This document shows positions 35,908-42,871 of a stretch of DNA of 64,000 nucleotides, piece by piece (positions within the stretch are counted from its first letter, which is position 1; each line of letters begins with the position of its first letter). Source of the DNA: Rhodococcus yunnanensis NBRC 103083 (GTDB lineage Bacteria; Actinomycetota; Actinomycetes; Mycobacteriales; Mycobacteriaceae); the NCBI RefSeq assembly GCF_001895005.1, contig NZ_BCXH01000016.1:62001-126000 (forward strand), in the 5' to 3' direction. Position numbers and translations under genes: made by a program. The notes under the pieces were generated by a model, which ran no database searches, was not told the origin of the DNA, and saw only the letters and a list, made by a program, of their open reading frames with translations.

Positions 35908-36467
35908 GATCGACGCCGCGAACGCTCGATACCTGCCCCGACGAACTGAAACAGCGCATAGAGCACCAGCACGCCCACGAGAGCCCCCACCACGAGGGTG
36001 CGGCGGTCACCGGTGAGCCAGTTGTTCACGTACCCGAGGTACGGAATGCTGTACCACACAGCACCTCTGATCTGCCCGGCCTGCACGTAGTTCGGGTCGG
36101 CGACCGAGTTGTTGTCGCCCTGTGTGGTGTAGACCGTGGAGCCGTCGGCCTCGATCGATGTCGCGATGATCCGGTGCGTGATCACATCCGGCTTCCCGGA
36201 TTCGATCTGGTAGGTCACCGCCTGGCCGATGGCGAGGTCCGCGTCGTCGATCGGTTTGGTGACGATCAGCGTTCCAGGCGGATACGTCGGCTCCATCGAC
36301 GACGTCAACACCGTGTAGGGCATCGCACCTGCGATCTTCGGAACCACCACGGCAGCAAGGAGTATCGCAACGACGATCATCAACGCCAGCAATGACCCGA
36401 TTCTCGATATCCACCATCCGAAGCCAGTGGTCTCGTCGGTCTCGGCCGGTTCGGTATGTGTACTCAT
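35904..36467 (-). CDS. SipW-like signal peptidase I
   Basis: A 187-residue S26B-type signal peptidase. A membrane anchor (about 22-48) precedes the catalytic Ser57 in TVLTSSMEPTYPPGT. The catalytic His98 is in DVITHRIIAT, where most bacterial enzymes have Lys, and the TQGDNNSVADP segment matches box D/E. A C-terminal helix (about 157-177) gives a second membrane span. Length and layout fit SipW of Bacillus, which processes TasA and TapA. The ATG at 36467 overlaps the upstream substrate stop (ATGA), and the downstream substrate start overlaps its own stop. Two peptidases in one operon suggest division of labour. Confidence 0.92.
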   Translation of the reverse strand: MSTHTEPAETDETTGFGWWISRIGSLLALMIVVAILLAAVVVPKIAGAMPYTVLTSSMEPTYPPGTLIVTKPIDDADLAIGQAVTYQIESGKPDVITHRIIATSIEADGSTVYTTQGDNNSVADPNYVQAGQIRGAVWYSIPYLGYVNNWLTGDRRTLVVGALVGVLVLYALFQFVGAGIERSRRRS

Positions 36468-37045
36468 GCTCTCGGCGCCTGCTTCGCAAGAAAGGAGAAG
36501 ACGTGCGTGTAGGTCGACACGACGGCCGGAGCCGTCGTCAATGTCGATCGCACGCACAGTATTTGGGTTCCACCGGGTTCGAGCCGGGTTGTTGCGCCGC
36601 TCAGCGCGGCCGGGGTCCCCGACGTCACATCCACCGAGAACGCTGCGGCTCCCGACGGGGTGCCAGAGTCGGGACATGCCGCTTGCGAGGCGACGACCGT
36701 GCCATCGAGATGCACTGTGACGGCCGCGCCCGACTGCAACTGCACTCCGATGGCCGAGACCTGAACCGTCATGGGTGTCGTGCCGGAATTCTCCAGTACC
36801 AACGGCTTCTGGACGAATTGGTTCCGTAGGAGCGGAGATGTCGACCGCAGATTCGCGAACACGTAGCTCGACGACTTGGGGTCGCTTCCACTACGAGCGG
36901 TGAGCGAGAAGCTGCCCGCAGTCACCGTCCCGCCAGGGGCTGTGGTCTGGGACCGCCACAGCGCGCCGGTGGACTGCACCGATCCGAAGATCAACGCGGC
37001 CACCGCCGCTCCTGCGACAGCGCACCACAGCCACTTGGTGCTCAT
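36464..37045 (-). CDS. SipW-type secreted protein (TasA/camelysin-like), second substrate
   Basis: A protein of about 193 residues. The N-terminus from ATG 37045 (MSTKWLWCAVAGAAVAALIF) runs into TGALWRSQTTAPGGTVTAG, the SipW-dependent-type signal and processing region, nearly identical in its TAPGGTVTAG part to the protein at 37071. The mature part is beta-rich with VQKPLVLENSGTTPMTVQV. A GTG at 37060 gives five more residues; neither start has a strong ribosome-binding site. It lies 25 bp (10 bp from the GTG) after the first substrate gene and overlaps the peptidase start (ATGA). A matrix-fibre role is inference. Confidence 0.85.
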   Translation of the reverse strand: MSTKWLWCAVAGAAVAALIFGSVQSTGALWRSQTTAPGGTVTAGSFSLTARSGSDPKSSSYVFANLRSTSPLLRNQFVQKPLVLENSGTTPMTVQVSAIGVQLQSGAAVTVHLDGTVVASQAACPDSGTPSGAAAFSVDVTSGTPAALSGATTRLEPGGTQILCVRSTLTTAPAVVSTYTHVFSFLAKQAPRA

Positions 37046-37070
37046 GGCAGACCGATTCACTCGACCAAGA

Positions 37071-37616
37071 TCACGAACGAGTTTGCGTCAGATCGATCTT
37101 GAAGTTGGTCAAACCCACCGAGCCCAGCTGTCCATCGAGACCGGTTGTGGTGGAGAGGAATTCGAGGCGAACCTTCACTGCAACGACCTTTCCGTTGTCG
37201 GTGCTGGTAATGGCGTTGTTCGCGATATCGTCGGTTCCGACCTTCGAACTAACGGTGACCGGCGTGTCCGCAGCCGTGATCCCGGTACGAACGATGGAGT
37301 CCTGGGCGGCGGAAATGGTGGCCGTCAGGTTGTTTCCGGAAGCCGCGATGGTGTAGCTGGCATCGTATTCGAGGATGTCGCCGGGCACCATCTTGAAGGC
37401 GGCGATGTTCGCGATCGGCCCGGGCGCAACACTGCCCACGGTCGAGATCTCGGTCCAGGTACCGGTATTGACCGGTACAAGTTTCAACTCACCCGCGGTG
37501 ACGGTGCCACCGGGAGCAGTCTGACTGTCACTCCACAGCGCGTAGGAACCCGCTCCACCCAAGAGAAGTACGCCTGCGGCGGCGGCAGCAATTGCGCCTT
37601 TGGTTGCCTTGTTCAT
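37071..37616 (-). CDS. SipW-type secreted protein (TasA/camelysin-like), first substrate
   Basis: A 181-residue protein with an alternate-type (SipW) signal peptide: basic MNKATKG, hydrophobic AIAAAAAGVLLLGGAGSYAL, then WSDSQTAPGGTVTAG. The mature domain has the beta-strand pattern of TasA/camelysin proteins: PGPIANIAAFKMVPGDILEY, an AVKVRLEFL strand and a final FKIDLTQ strand. GGAGA precedes the ATG at 37616 by 7 bases. It is the first gene of the five-gene operon and probably the most highly expressed, preceded by a structured leader at about 37617-37730. A major fibre or sheath protein is a good hypothesis. Confidence 0.88.
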   Translation of the reverse strand: MNKATKGAIAAAAAGVLLLGGAGSYALWSDSQTAPGGTVTAGELKLVPVNTGTWTEISTVGSVAPGPIANIAAFKMVPGDILEYDASYTIAASGNNLTATISAAQDSIVRTGITAADTPVTVSSKVGTDDIANNAITSTDNGKVVAVKVRLEFLSTTTGLDGQLGSVGLTNFKIDLTQTRS

Positions 37617-37735
37617 AACCGGTCTCCGTTGCATAGAGATGCCCGTTGTGTGGGCATGAAGGGTGCCTACCTGTCCGTGCCGGACAAGGGCTTCGAAAAC
37701 TCGCGTCGCCGGGGTTTTCGACGACGCGGTAACTC
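37617..37735 (-). promoter_or_regulatory. Structured 5' leader with competing hairpins
   Basis: Read on the minus strand, CGCGTCG (37728-37722) can pair with CGACGCG (37708-37702). The adjacent TCGAAAAC (37721-37714) can pair with GTTTTCGA (37700-37693). The arms interleave with almost no linker, so the two stems are likely mutually exclusive. A third hairpin lies at 37689-37670 (8 pairs around a GCA loop) and a fourth pairs 37657-37652 with 37644-37639, close to the ribosome-binding site. This is the arrangement of a regulated leader or riboswitch-like element. I could not match it to a known family. Confidence 0.55.
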
Positions 37736-38055
37736 AGCCAACATGTCGCTACCCCAGCAAGCCCCGTTACGCCCTCATTACGCCTGCACCGGCGCCGCTG
37801 CGGTAAACGTCCATGCCCGTGCCACGGTAGAGCACCGAACGCAGAATCGGCGTGTTACGCGATTATTGTTGCAAGACAGTGGAATACGAAAATAACGATA
37901 GCTCTCCCTCGGGCGGAAGTTTCGCCGAGTGGATGGTAGCCGCGGCCGATAGCATCTGCGGCGGTATTGTTTCGTGTGACAAAAGAACTAAAAGTTTTTT
38001 TACGTGACTGCGCATTCACGATCAACTCGGTCGATCCGGTTATCGTGCAGCACAC
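37736..38055. other. Intergenic region upstream of the SipW/TasA-like operon
   Basis: About 320 bp with no convincing gene. The part at 37855-38000 is AT-rich compared with its surroundings, with GATTATTGTTGCAAG and a run of seven T at about 37995-38002. It should contain the promoter of the operon that reads leftward from 37616. No specific promoter is proposed. Confidence 0.4.
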
Positions 38056-38090
38056 CGGCGGCACGGAGTGGTTTCGTCCCCGTGCCGCCG
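38056..38090 (-). terminator. Strong hairpin after the HadAB gene
   Basis: CGGCGGCACGG (38056-38066) and CCGTGCCGCCG (38080-38090) form an 11-bp perfect stem with a 13-base loop, starting 7 bp past the stop of the fused dehydratase gene. There is no U tract, as is common for actinobacterial terminators. It separates that gene from the SipW operon. Confidence 0.7.
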
Positions 38091-38096
38091 CCGGGC

Positions 38097-39149
38097 TCAA
38101 CCCAGTTGCACGGTCGCGCTCGCACGGTGTCCGAAGATGCGCTTGCCCTCGAAGGTCGCACCGAGCGAGACGACTGCGGTGCGAGCGTCGGCGTCGAGCG
38201 ACTTGATCTTGCCGCTGAACTGCAATTCGGCGGCCTTGTGCGGGCCGACCGGGATCGGAGCGGTGAACCGGACCGTGTAATCCTTCACCGCGCCGGGATC
38301 ACCGATCCACGAAGTGATGTATCCACCGCCAAGACCCATCGTGAGCATTCCGTGCGCAAGAACGTCGTCGAGGTCGATCAACTTGGCGAACTGCTCACTC
38401 CAGTGAATCGGGTTCGCGTCACCGGCGACTCCGGCGTAATTGACCAGATCACCGCGCGTCAGTCGAAAAGTCTTCTCCGGCAGAAGATCTCCCACCGAGA
38501 CCTCGTCGAACTTCACCGCGGGAGCCGGCACGTGCTCGACGACCTTCAGCGGTGGATGCTCGACCTGTTCGTCTTCGTGCTCGGACGCGTTGGCACGGGC
38601 AGCCGATGTGGTGGCTCCGTGCATCACGAGATTCTCGGCTGCGTCGATGATGCCGGTGTCGACATCCCCTTCGCGGCCTATGAGAAGCGTCGTATAGGTC
38701 GTCTCGACCAATTCGTTGCGCTGGTTGGACACGATGTTCTTGGTGACCATCATGTCCTTGCCCATGACTTCCTTGTAGGAGTCGAGCGAGACGTCGCAGT
38801 GCAGTTGGTCTCCGGCGTGGATCGGCTGATGGAATTCGAGGATCTGATCGGTCTGCAGCATCTGACTGAGGTCGAAGCCGACCGCGATCTTCTCGAGCAG
38901 GCGACGCTGCGCAAGCGTTCCGACGAGGGAGATGAATGTCAACGGCGCAACCAGGCTGCCGTGCCCGGACTCCGACGCCGCATCGGAATCCCAGTGGACC
39001 GGATTGAAGTCCTGAACCGCGCGCGCGTACTCGCGTACCTTCTCGCGGCCCACCTCGTAGTAGTCGTCCGTGCGGTAGTGGCGGCCCACCATGGCGCGCA
39101 CGTGCTCTGCGGGATCGACCGCGGGTGTAGTTGGCTCATTCTCACTCAT
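38097..39149 (-). CDS. Fused (3R)-hydroxyacyl-ACP dehydratase HadA/HadB
   Basis: A 350-residue fusion of two hot-dog (MaoC-like) dehydratase domains. The N-terminal half (about 15-160) begins VGREKVREYARAVQDFNPVHW, like mycobacterial HadA/HadC. The C-terminal half (about 210-350) has the hydratase motif AGDANPIHWSEQFA and LAHGMLTMGLGGGY, like HadB. An acidic linker lies between them. It removes water from beta-hydroxyacyl-ACP in the FAS-II cycle that makes meromycolic acids. The N-terminal half also keeps an Asp-x4-His pair in QDFNPVHW, so both sites may be active. The gene stands alone here, with a strong hairpin just downstream. Confidence 0.92.
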   Translation of the reverse strand: MSENEPTTPAVDPAEHVRAMVGRHYRTDDYYEVGREKVREYARAVQDFNPVHWDSDAASESGHGSLVAPLTFISLVGTLAQRRLLEKIAVGFDLSQMLQTDQILEFHQPIHAGDQLHCDVSLDSYKEVMGKDMMVTKNIVSNQRNELVETTYTTLLIGREGDVDTGIIDAAENLVMHGATTSAARANASEHEDEQVEHPPLKVVEHVPAPAVKFDEVSVGDLLPEKTFRLTRGDLVNYAGVAGDANPIHWSEQFAKLIDLDDVLAHGMLTMGLGGGYITSWIGDPGAVKDYTVRFTAPIPVGPHKAAELQFSGKIKSLDADARTAVVSLGATFEGKRIFGHRASATVQLG

Positions 39150-39281
39150 TCAGGAAAACTTACCGGGCACGCCGGCCCTGGTACACACGAGACAAGCGCC
39201 TTGTGGAACCTCATAGGCCGCCTGCAGCTCCCTCGTTGCCGTCCACAGCAAGTCCTTCCCGGCCCGTCACGCCGACCCCCA

Positions 39282-40226
39282 TCACGCCGATCGATGCCGG
39301 GGTACGAAATCGAAGTCCGACGCCGGTGCCGCTATTCGGCCGACAGCGGCCAGCGGCCGATGGAGACGACTACGCACAGCGTCGGCGGCGAGTAGAGCCG
39401 CCCCGTGCGCCGTCAACGACTCGGGCAGCGACGGCACCAGTACCGGTAGCTTCAGATCACGTCGGAACACTCTGCGCAGCGAAGGAATGTGCGCGCAACC
39501 GCCGACGATCGCGAGTGCATTGACCGAGCTGGGCGCGTCGACGATGACACTGGCAGTCCAATCCTCGACGGCCCGCACCGCGTGGTCCACGATCTCGTCG
39601 AACGAACTTCGCCACAGCCTCACCGGCCCTCCGACGAACGGGCCGGGCACCTCCGCGACGCGCAGACTCGACAATTGCTCTCGGCCGTAGCGGATCGCCG
39701 TCTGCAGGCTGTCCAGCGTGGTGCTCGACACCAACTCGTCGGCGCCGTAGGTCCCCAGCAGATACCGACGGACCGCGTCGTCGCACACCGCGCCGCCGAA
39801 GATCGCTGTCCGACGCGAGCAGAACACCTGTCCCGACGCCGGATCCACCACCGAGACCGTGGTGCCCGACGCACCGAGATCGCAGATGGCCACCGTCCTG
39901 ATCCCGTCGAGCTGGCCGGTACCGCGCAGGAATCGCAATTGCGCGCCCAACTCCGAGACCACCATGAATCGGCCGGCGTCGTGCGTCGAGTACGCGGATG
40001 CGGAGGTACGTGAGGCGGGGTCGTCCGGAACGGCGAGCACGATGTCTGCTCGGTCGACGTTCTGGACCTGCGCCATCGATTCGAGGAGTTCCAGCGCTGC
40101 CCCGACGTGATCGGCCGGTTCGAACGAGCGAGCAACACTGGCCGAACAGACGGAGTCATCGGCTGCGTCGAGCGCCGTGGCACGAGCAGTCGCGGTTCCG
40201 ACCGACACACCAAGCACCGTTCTCAT
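39282..40226 (-). CDS. Hsp70-family (actin-fold) protein, short form
   Basis: A 314-residue protein with actin/Hsp70-like features. The N-terminal phosphate-1 strand is VLGVSVGTATARATAL. The phosphate-2-like segment is VAICDLGASGTTVSVVDP, where Hsp70 has a DLGGGT-type motif, and the adenosine-like segment is ALAIVGGCAHIPSLRRVF. It has no substrate-binding domain, so it is not a normal DnaK. Two relatives lie at 41914 and 44395 on the same strand. ATP binding is plausible; the role is unknown. The ATG at 40226 gives the typical N-terminus. No signal peptide or membrane segment is seen. Confidence 0.8.
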   Translation of the reverse strand: MRTVLGVSVGTATARATALDAADDSVCSASVARSFEPADHVGAALELLESMAQVQNVDRADIVLAVPDDPASRTSASAYSTHDAGRFMVVSELGAQLRFLRGTGQLDGIRTVAICDLGASGTTVSVVDPASGQVFCSRRTAIFGGAVCDDAVRRYLLGTYGADELVSSTTLDSLQTAIRYGREQLSSLRVAEVPGPFVGGPVRLWRSSFDEIVDHAVRAVEDWTASVIVDAPSSVNALAIVGGCAHIPSLRRVFRRDLKLPVLVPSLPESLTAHGAALLAADAVRSRLHRPLAAVGRIAAPASDFDFVPRHRSA

Positions 40227-40340
40227 GATTTCCTCGGCTTCAGGTCACACGTAATCCGACCAGCAGATACTAGCCTCGAAATCAGTCCGTGGGTAGGTCC
40301 AGGGAGTATTTTCCAGTCTTGGAGTTTGTTTTGTGAGGCT

Positions 40341-41150
40341 TCACGCAAACCTGAGCCGAGTGATGCTCGGCCGGAGGTCTCGCACAGTGGGCATCCGTGC
40401 CACTCGTCGCAGTATCGGCGATTTCCAGGCGCCGCGCCCGGGAGGAAGCACAATGTCGTCGACCGCCCCGATGCCCGGCATCACATTCACCAGCGCGGAC
40501 GCCTCCGAGTACGAGAAGGCGAACGGCATCGGCGGGACGGTGTATCGGTCGGACATCTTCAGCCCGTCGAGGGTCCTGTTACGGAACCACATCGGTATCG
40601 AGTCGAAGATGAAGTGCCCACCGGGGAACCGTCGCGCGCAGTCCGCGATCAACGCCAATGCCTCCTCCCGATCGAAGTACATCAGCAAGCCCTCGGCGGT
40701 GATCACCACTCCGCCGCGGGGATCGACCTCGTCCATCCAGCCACGATCGAGCGCCGACGACGCAATCTCGACGACCGAGTCTTCGTGCGGTAAAAGGCTT
40801 TTCCGCACGCGAAGCACCGGTTCCAGATCCACCGACAGCCACCGCACATCACGGCGACCCAGTCGCCAGTAACTGGTCTGCAAGCCCTCACCGAGTGCGA
40901 CGACCGTCGCGTGTCGATGCGTCGCCAGGTACTGCCACACCGCATGATCGAACGCGAGCGCTCGCAGCGGATGCGACTGCGAGGGCTTCCCGAACTTGCC
41001 CCAGTCGCATTCGATCCTGTCGAACACCTCGATCGCCAGAGGATCCTCGAAAGCCGAGTCGGGACGTGTCGCCTCGACCGCACGATTGCGAAGCGTCCAC
41101 AGCGACGTCTCCGACACTCCGGTCAGAGCTGTGCTGTCGATCCGTTTCAC
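40341..41150 (-). CDS. Class I methyltransferase, leucine carboxyl methyltransferase-like
   Basis: A 269-residue protein resembling the PPM1/LCMT-type methyltransferases that are numerous in mycobacteria and rhodococci. RIDSTALTGVSETSLWTLRNRA and AFDHAVWQYLATHRHATVVALGEGLQT mark the N-terminal region and SAM-binding motif. SVDLEPVLRVRKSLLP, ITAEGLLMYFDREEALALI and SEASALVNVMPG follow. The substrate is unknown; polyketide-like O-methylation is known for relatives. GGAGGAGGC lies 5 bases upstream of the GTG at 41150, which fixes the start. Confidence 0.88.
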   Translation of the reverse strand: MKRIDSTALTGVSETSLWTLRNRAVEATRPDSAFEDPLAIEVFDRIECDWGKFGKPSQSHPLRALAFDHAVWQYLATHRHATVVALGEGLQTSYWRLGRRDVRWLSVDLEPVLRVRKSLLPHEDSVVEIASSALDRGWMDEVDPRGGVVITAEGLLMYFDREEALALIADCARRFPGGHFIFDSIPMWFRNRTLDGLKMSDRYTVPPMPFAFSYSEASALVNVMPGIGAVDDIVLPPGRGAWKSPILRRVARMPTVRDLRPSITRLRFA

Positions 41151-41303
41151 GCCTCCTCCTTCACCTCGACTCAGGCTACCTACATGACACTTAGGCAACC
41201 CTACATCGAGATGAGGAGAAAAAAATCTTACGCTGGGAGACAACAGCTTTCAGTCACACAACAGCTCTCGGTCCGCCAACTTCGGTCAGGTGACAACTCT
41301 CGA

Positions 41304-41594
41304 TCAAGCGACGTTGTCGATTCGCGACAGAGACCGGCGATCGGCCAACAGATCGCCCCATTCGTCCTTGACTGCCGCGGCGGGAGTCGACTCGACCGCC
41401 AACTCACGCGCAGTGGCCACCAGCGATCGAGCGGACTGCAACAGACTGACGTCGAAATTGTAACTGTGCGCAACCAATTCTTCGAAAGCCTGCTCCGGCG
41501 TATAACCGCGCAATGCGATGAGTACGCCGACCGCCCAATCGATACTCGTTCGAGAAACCGGCACGGAGTCGAAACCGTCGTGATTATCGTTCAT
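41304..41594 (-). CDS. Small ANTAR-domain protein
   Basis: A 96-residue protein consisting mainly of an ANTAR domain (about 15-65): SIDWAVGVLIALRGYTPEQAF and EELVAHSYNFDVSLLQSARSLV. ANTAR domains bind RNA hairpins and act as antiterminators. The usual sensor domain (GAF, PAS or receiver) is missing, so it may act as a constitutive or partner-dependent antiterminator. It is the second ANTAR protein in the window. The gene is isolated, with a 320-bp region upstream. Confidence 0.8.
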   Translation of the reverse strand: MNDNHDGFDSVPVSRTSIDWAVGVLIALRGYTPEQAFEELVAHSYNFDVSLLQSARSLVATARELAVESTPAAAVKDEWGDLLADRRSLSRIDNVA

Positions 41595-41891
41595 CGAGCC
41601 TACCTACTGTCCATGAGTGGTCATGTACGCGAAACATTCTGCATGTCAACAACTTCGATAATGCGTTGAGAGAACGGTGTCGAGTTACGAACAGCGCGTA
41701 CAACACACATGCGGCGACAGGACGGCTGTGGAGCCGAATACATTCGCCGGTCGAATCATGAACCGATGGTAGCCCGATATTCATGAACTCGGCCACAGGA
41801 AACTGGCGATAATTCACCTCTGTTCGCAGAATTCACACGAGGTTCACAAATGCGCGTGAATACCACCGTGTGCGAGGAGTGACGTCTGGCT
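41595..41891. other. Intergenic region between ANTAR gene and Hsp70-like gene
   Basis: About 300 bp without a convincing gene. It is more AT-rich than the flanks. No clear promoter was identified, but the ANTAR gene needs one near 41595-41680. The right end merges with the tandem duplication at 41892. Confidence 0.4.
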
Positions 41892-41932
41892 GTTACTCCG
41901 CGTGCACGGGCAGTTACTCCGCGTGCACGGGC
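41892..41932. repeat. 21-bp tandem duplication spanning a stop codon
   Basis: The 20-base GTTACTCCGCGTGCACGGGC occurs at 41892-41911 and again at 41913-41932, a period of 21 bp. The unit contains the TAA stop of the Hsp70-like gene, so both copies encode the same in-frame C-terminus PVHAE-stop. The downstream copy is untranslated. Confidence 0.9.
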
Positions 41933-42780
41933 TGGGACGTCGCATCACTCGTCGTGGTCTCGGTCGACTCACCGCCGGAGGCGGACGTGGTGGTCGCGAC
42001 TGTCGTGGTGGTGATGGCGGTGGTGTGTGGCGGCACGACCGAGGTGGTGACAGGAGACGACACATCCTGTCCGGGCGATACACCCTGCCCGGGCGGGGGC
42101 GATACTTCCGTCATCGGAAATGGCGTATACACCGGTGGACGCACGATCACGATCTCCGCTGTCGGCTCCAGAACGGGCAGAACCGGTTCCGCTGCAACGG
42201 AACCCGGTACAACCGTCGGCGCCGCGGCCGCCGGGGACACCGGTGTCGGATGAACGGCCTCGACGGGTATCACTCCGGTGGGTTCGGCGGGCGATTGCGT
42301 CGTCACCGCCCATGCGGTGACGACGCCGAGCGCGGCGAGTGCACATGCCGCTGCGGTCGTCGCAGGCCAGAAACCGCGCCGTTCCTCCGGCCGTACGACT
42401 CGATGCGACACTGCAGGCTCGACCACTGCGGCCAGCAGCGCAGCGGCGACGTCGGGGGAATAACCGTCGACGAGGCGTGGGTCGAAGATATCGAGCACGA
42501 GGACGGGTTCGGGTTCGCTCTCGGCGAGCGCGTCGGCGACCAGCAGGCGTTGCAACGAGTCCTCGCACACGACCGCGGCGCCGACGACGAGCAGGTCGTT
42601 CTGCGCCGCTTGTATCCGCATGAACCCGAGCGCGGACGACACGGCTCCGGCGATGCCGCCTGGCGCGGTTGCCACCTGCACCGTTCGAGATGCGACGGGA
42701 CCGAGCTGGGGAAATTCGATGTCGACGAGCGAAGCAACGACCTCGTAGGTGCCGACGTGCACGCCGAGAGCAATACGCAC
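41914..42780 (-). CDS. Hsp70-like N-terminal fragment with membrane helix and Thr/Pro-rich tail
   Basis: A 288-residue protein. The N-terminus RIALGVHVGTYEVVASLVDI matches the actin-fold start of the neighbouring Hsp70-like proteins, but the rest of the ATPase domain is shortened and the phosphate-2 and adenosine motifs are missing. A transmembrane helix (about 140-160, ACALAALGVVTAWAV) is followed by a Pro/Thr/Val-rich tail of about 120 residues, presumably outside the cell. Nucleotide binding is doubtful. It looks like a degenerate relative of the protein at 44395, which has the same plan with a full actin fold. Confidence 0.72.
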   Translation of the reverse strand: MRIALGVHVGTYEVVASLVDIEFPQLGPVASRTVQVATAPGGIAGAVSSALGFMRIQAAQNDLLVVGAAVVCEDSLQRLLVADALAESEPEPVLVLDIFDPRLVDGYSPDVAAALLAAVVEPAVSHRVVRPEERRGFWPATTAAACALAALGVVTAWAVTTQSPAEPTGVIPVEAVHPTPVSPAAAAPTVVPGSVAAEPVLPVLEPTAEIVIVRPPVYTPFPMTEVSPPPGQGVSPGQDVSSPVTTSVVPPHTTAITTTTVATTTSASGGESTETTTSDATSQPVHAE

Positions 42781-42871
42781 GTTGCCTTCGCCCCCTACGG
42801 TCGAGTCGACCGCATCGGGGCGGTCGGTTTCCTTACGATCACATTACCTTCGCCCGGTACCGACCACGCAA

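Noticed and set aside
37690..37735. Class I c-di-GMP riboswitch in the SipW operon leader
   Set aside because: A GACGC word and a later GGTAGGC resemble pieces of the consensus, but the remaining conserved core and tetraloop-receptor parts were not found. I keep the region only as an unassigned structured leader.
41914..42780. Pseudogene call for the short Hsp70-like gene
   Set aside because: The actin fold is truncated, but the frame is intact, with a membrane helix and a tail matching its neighbour's layout. A shortened functional protein is at least as likely as a broken gene.
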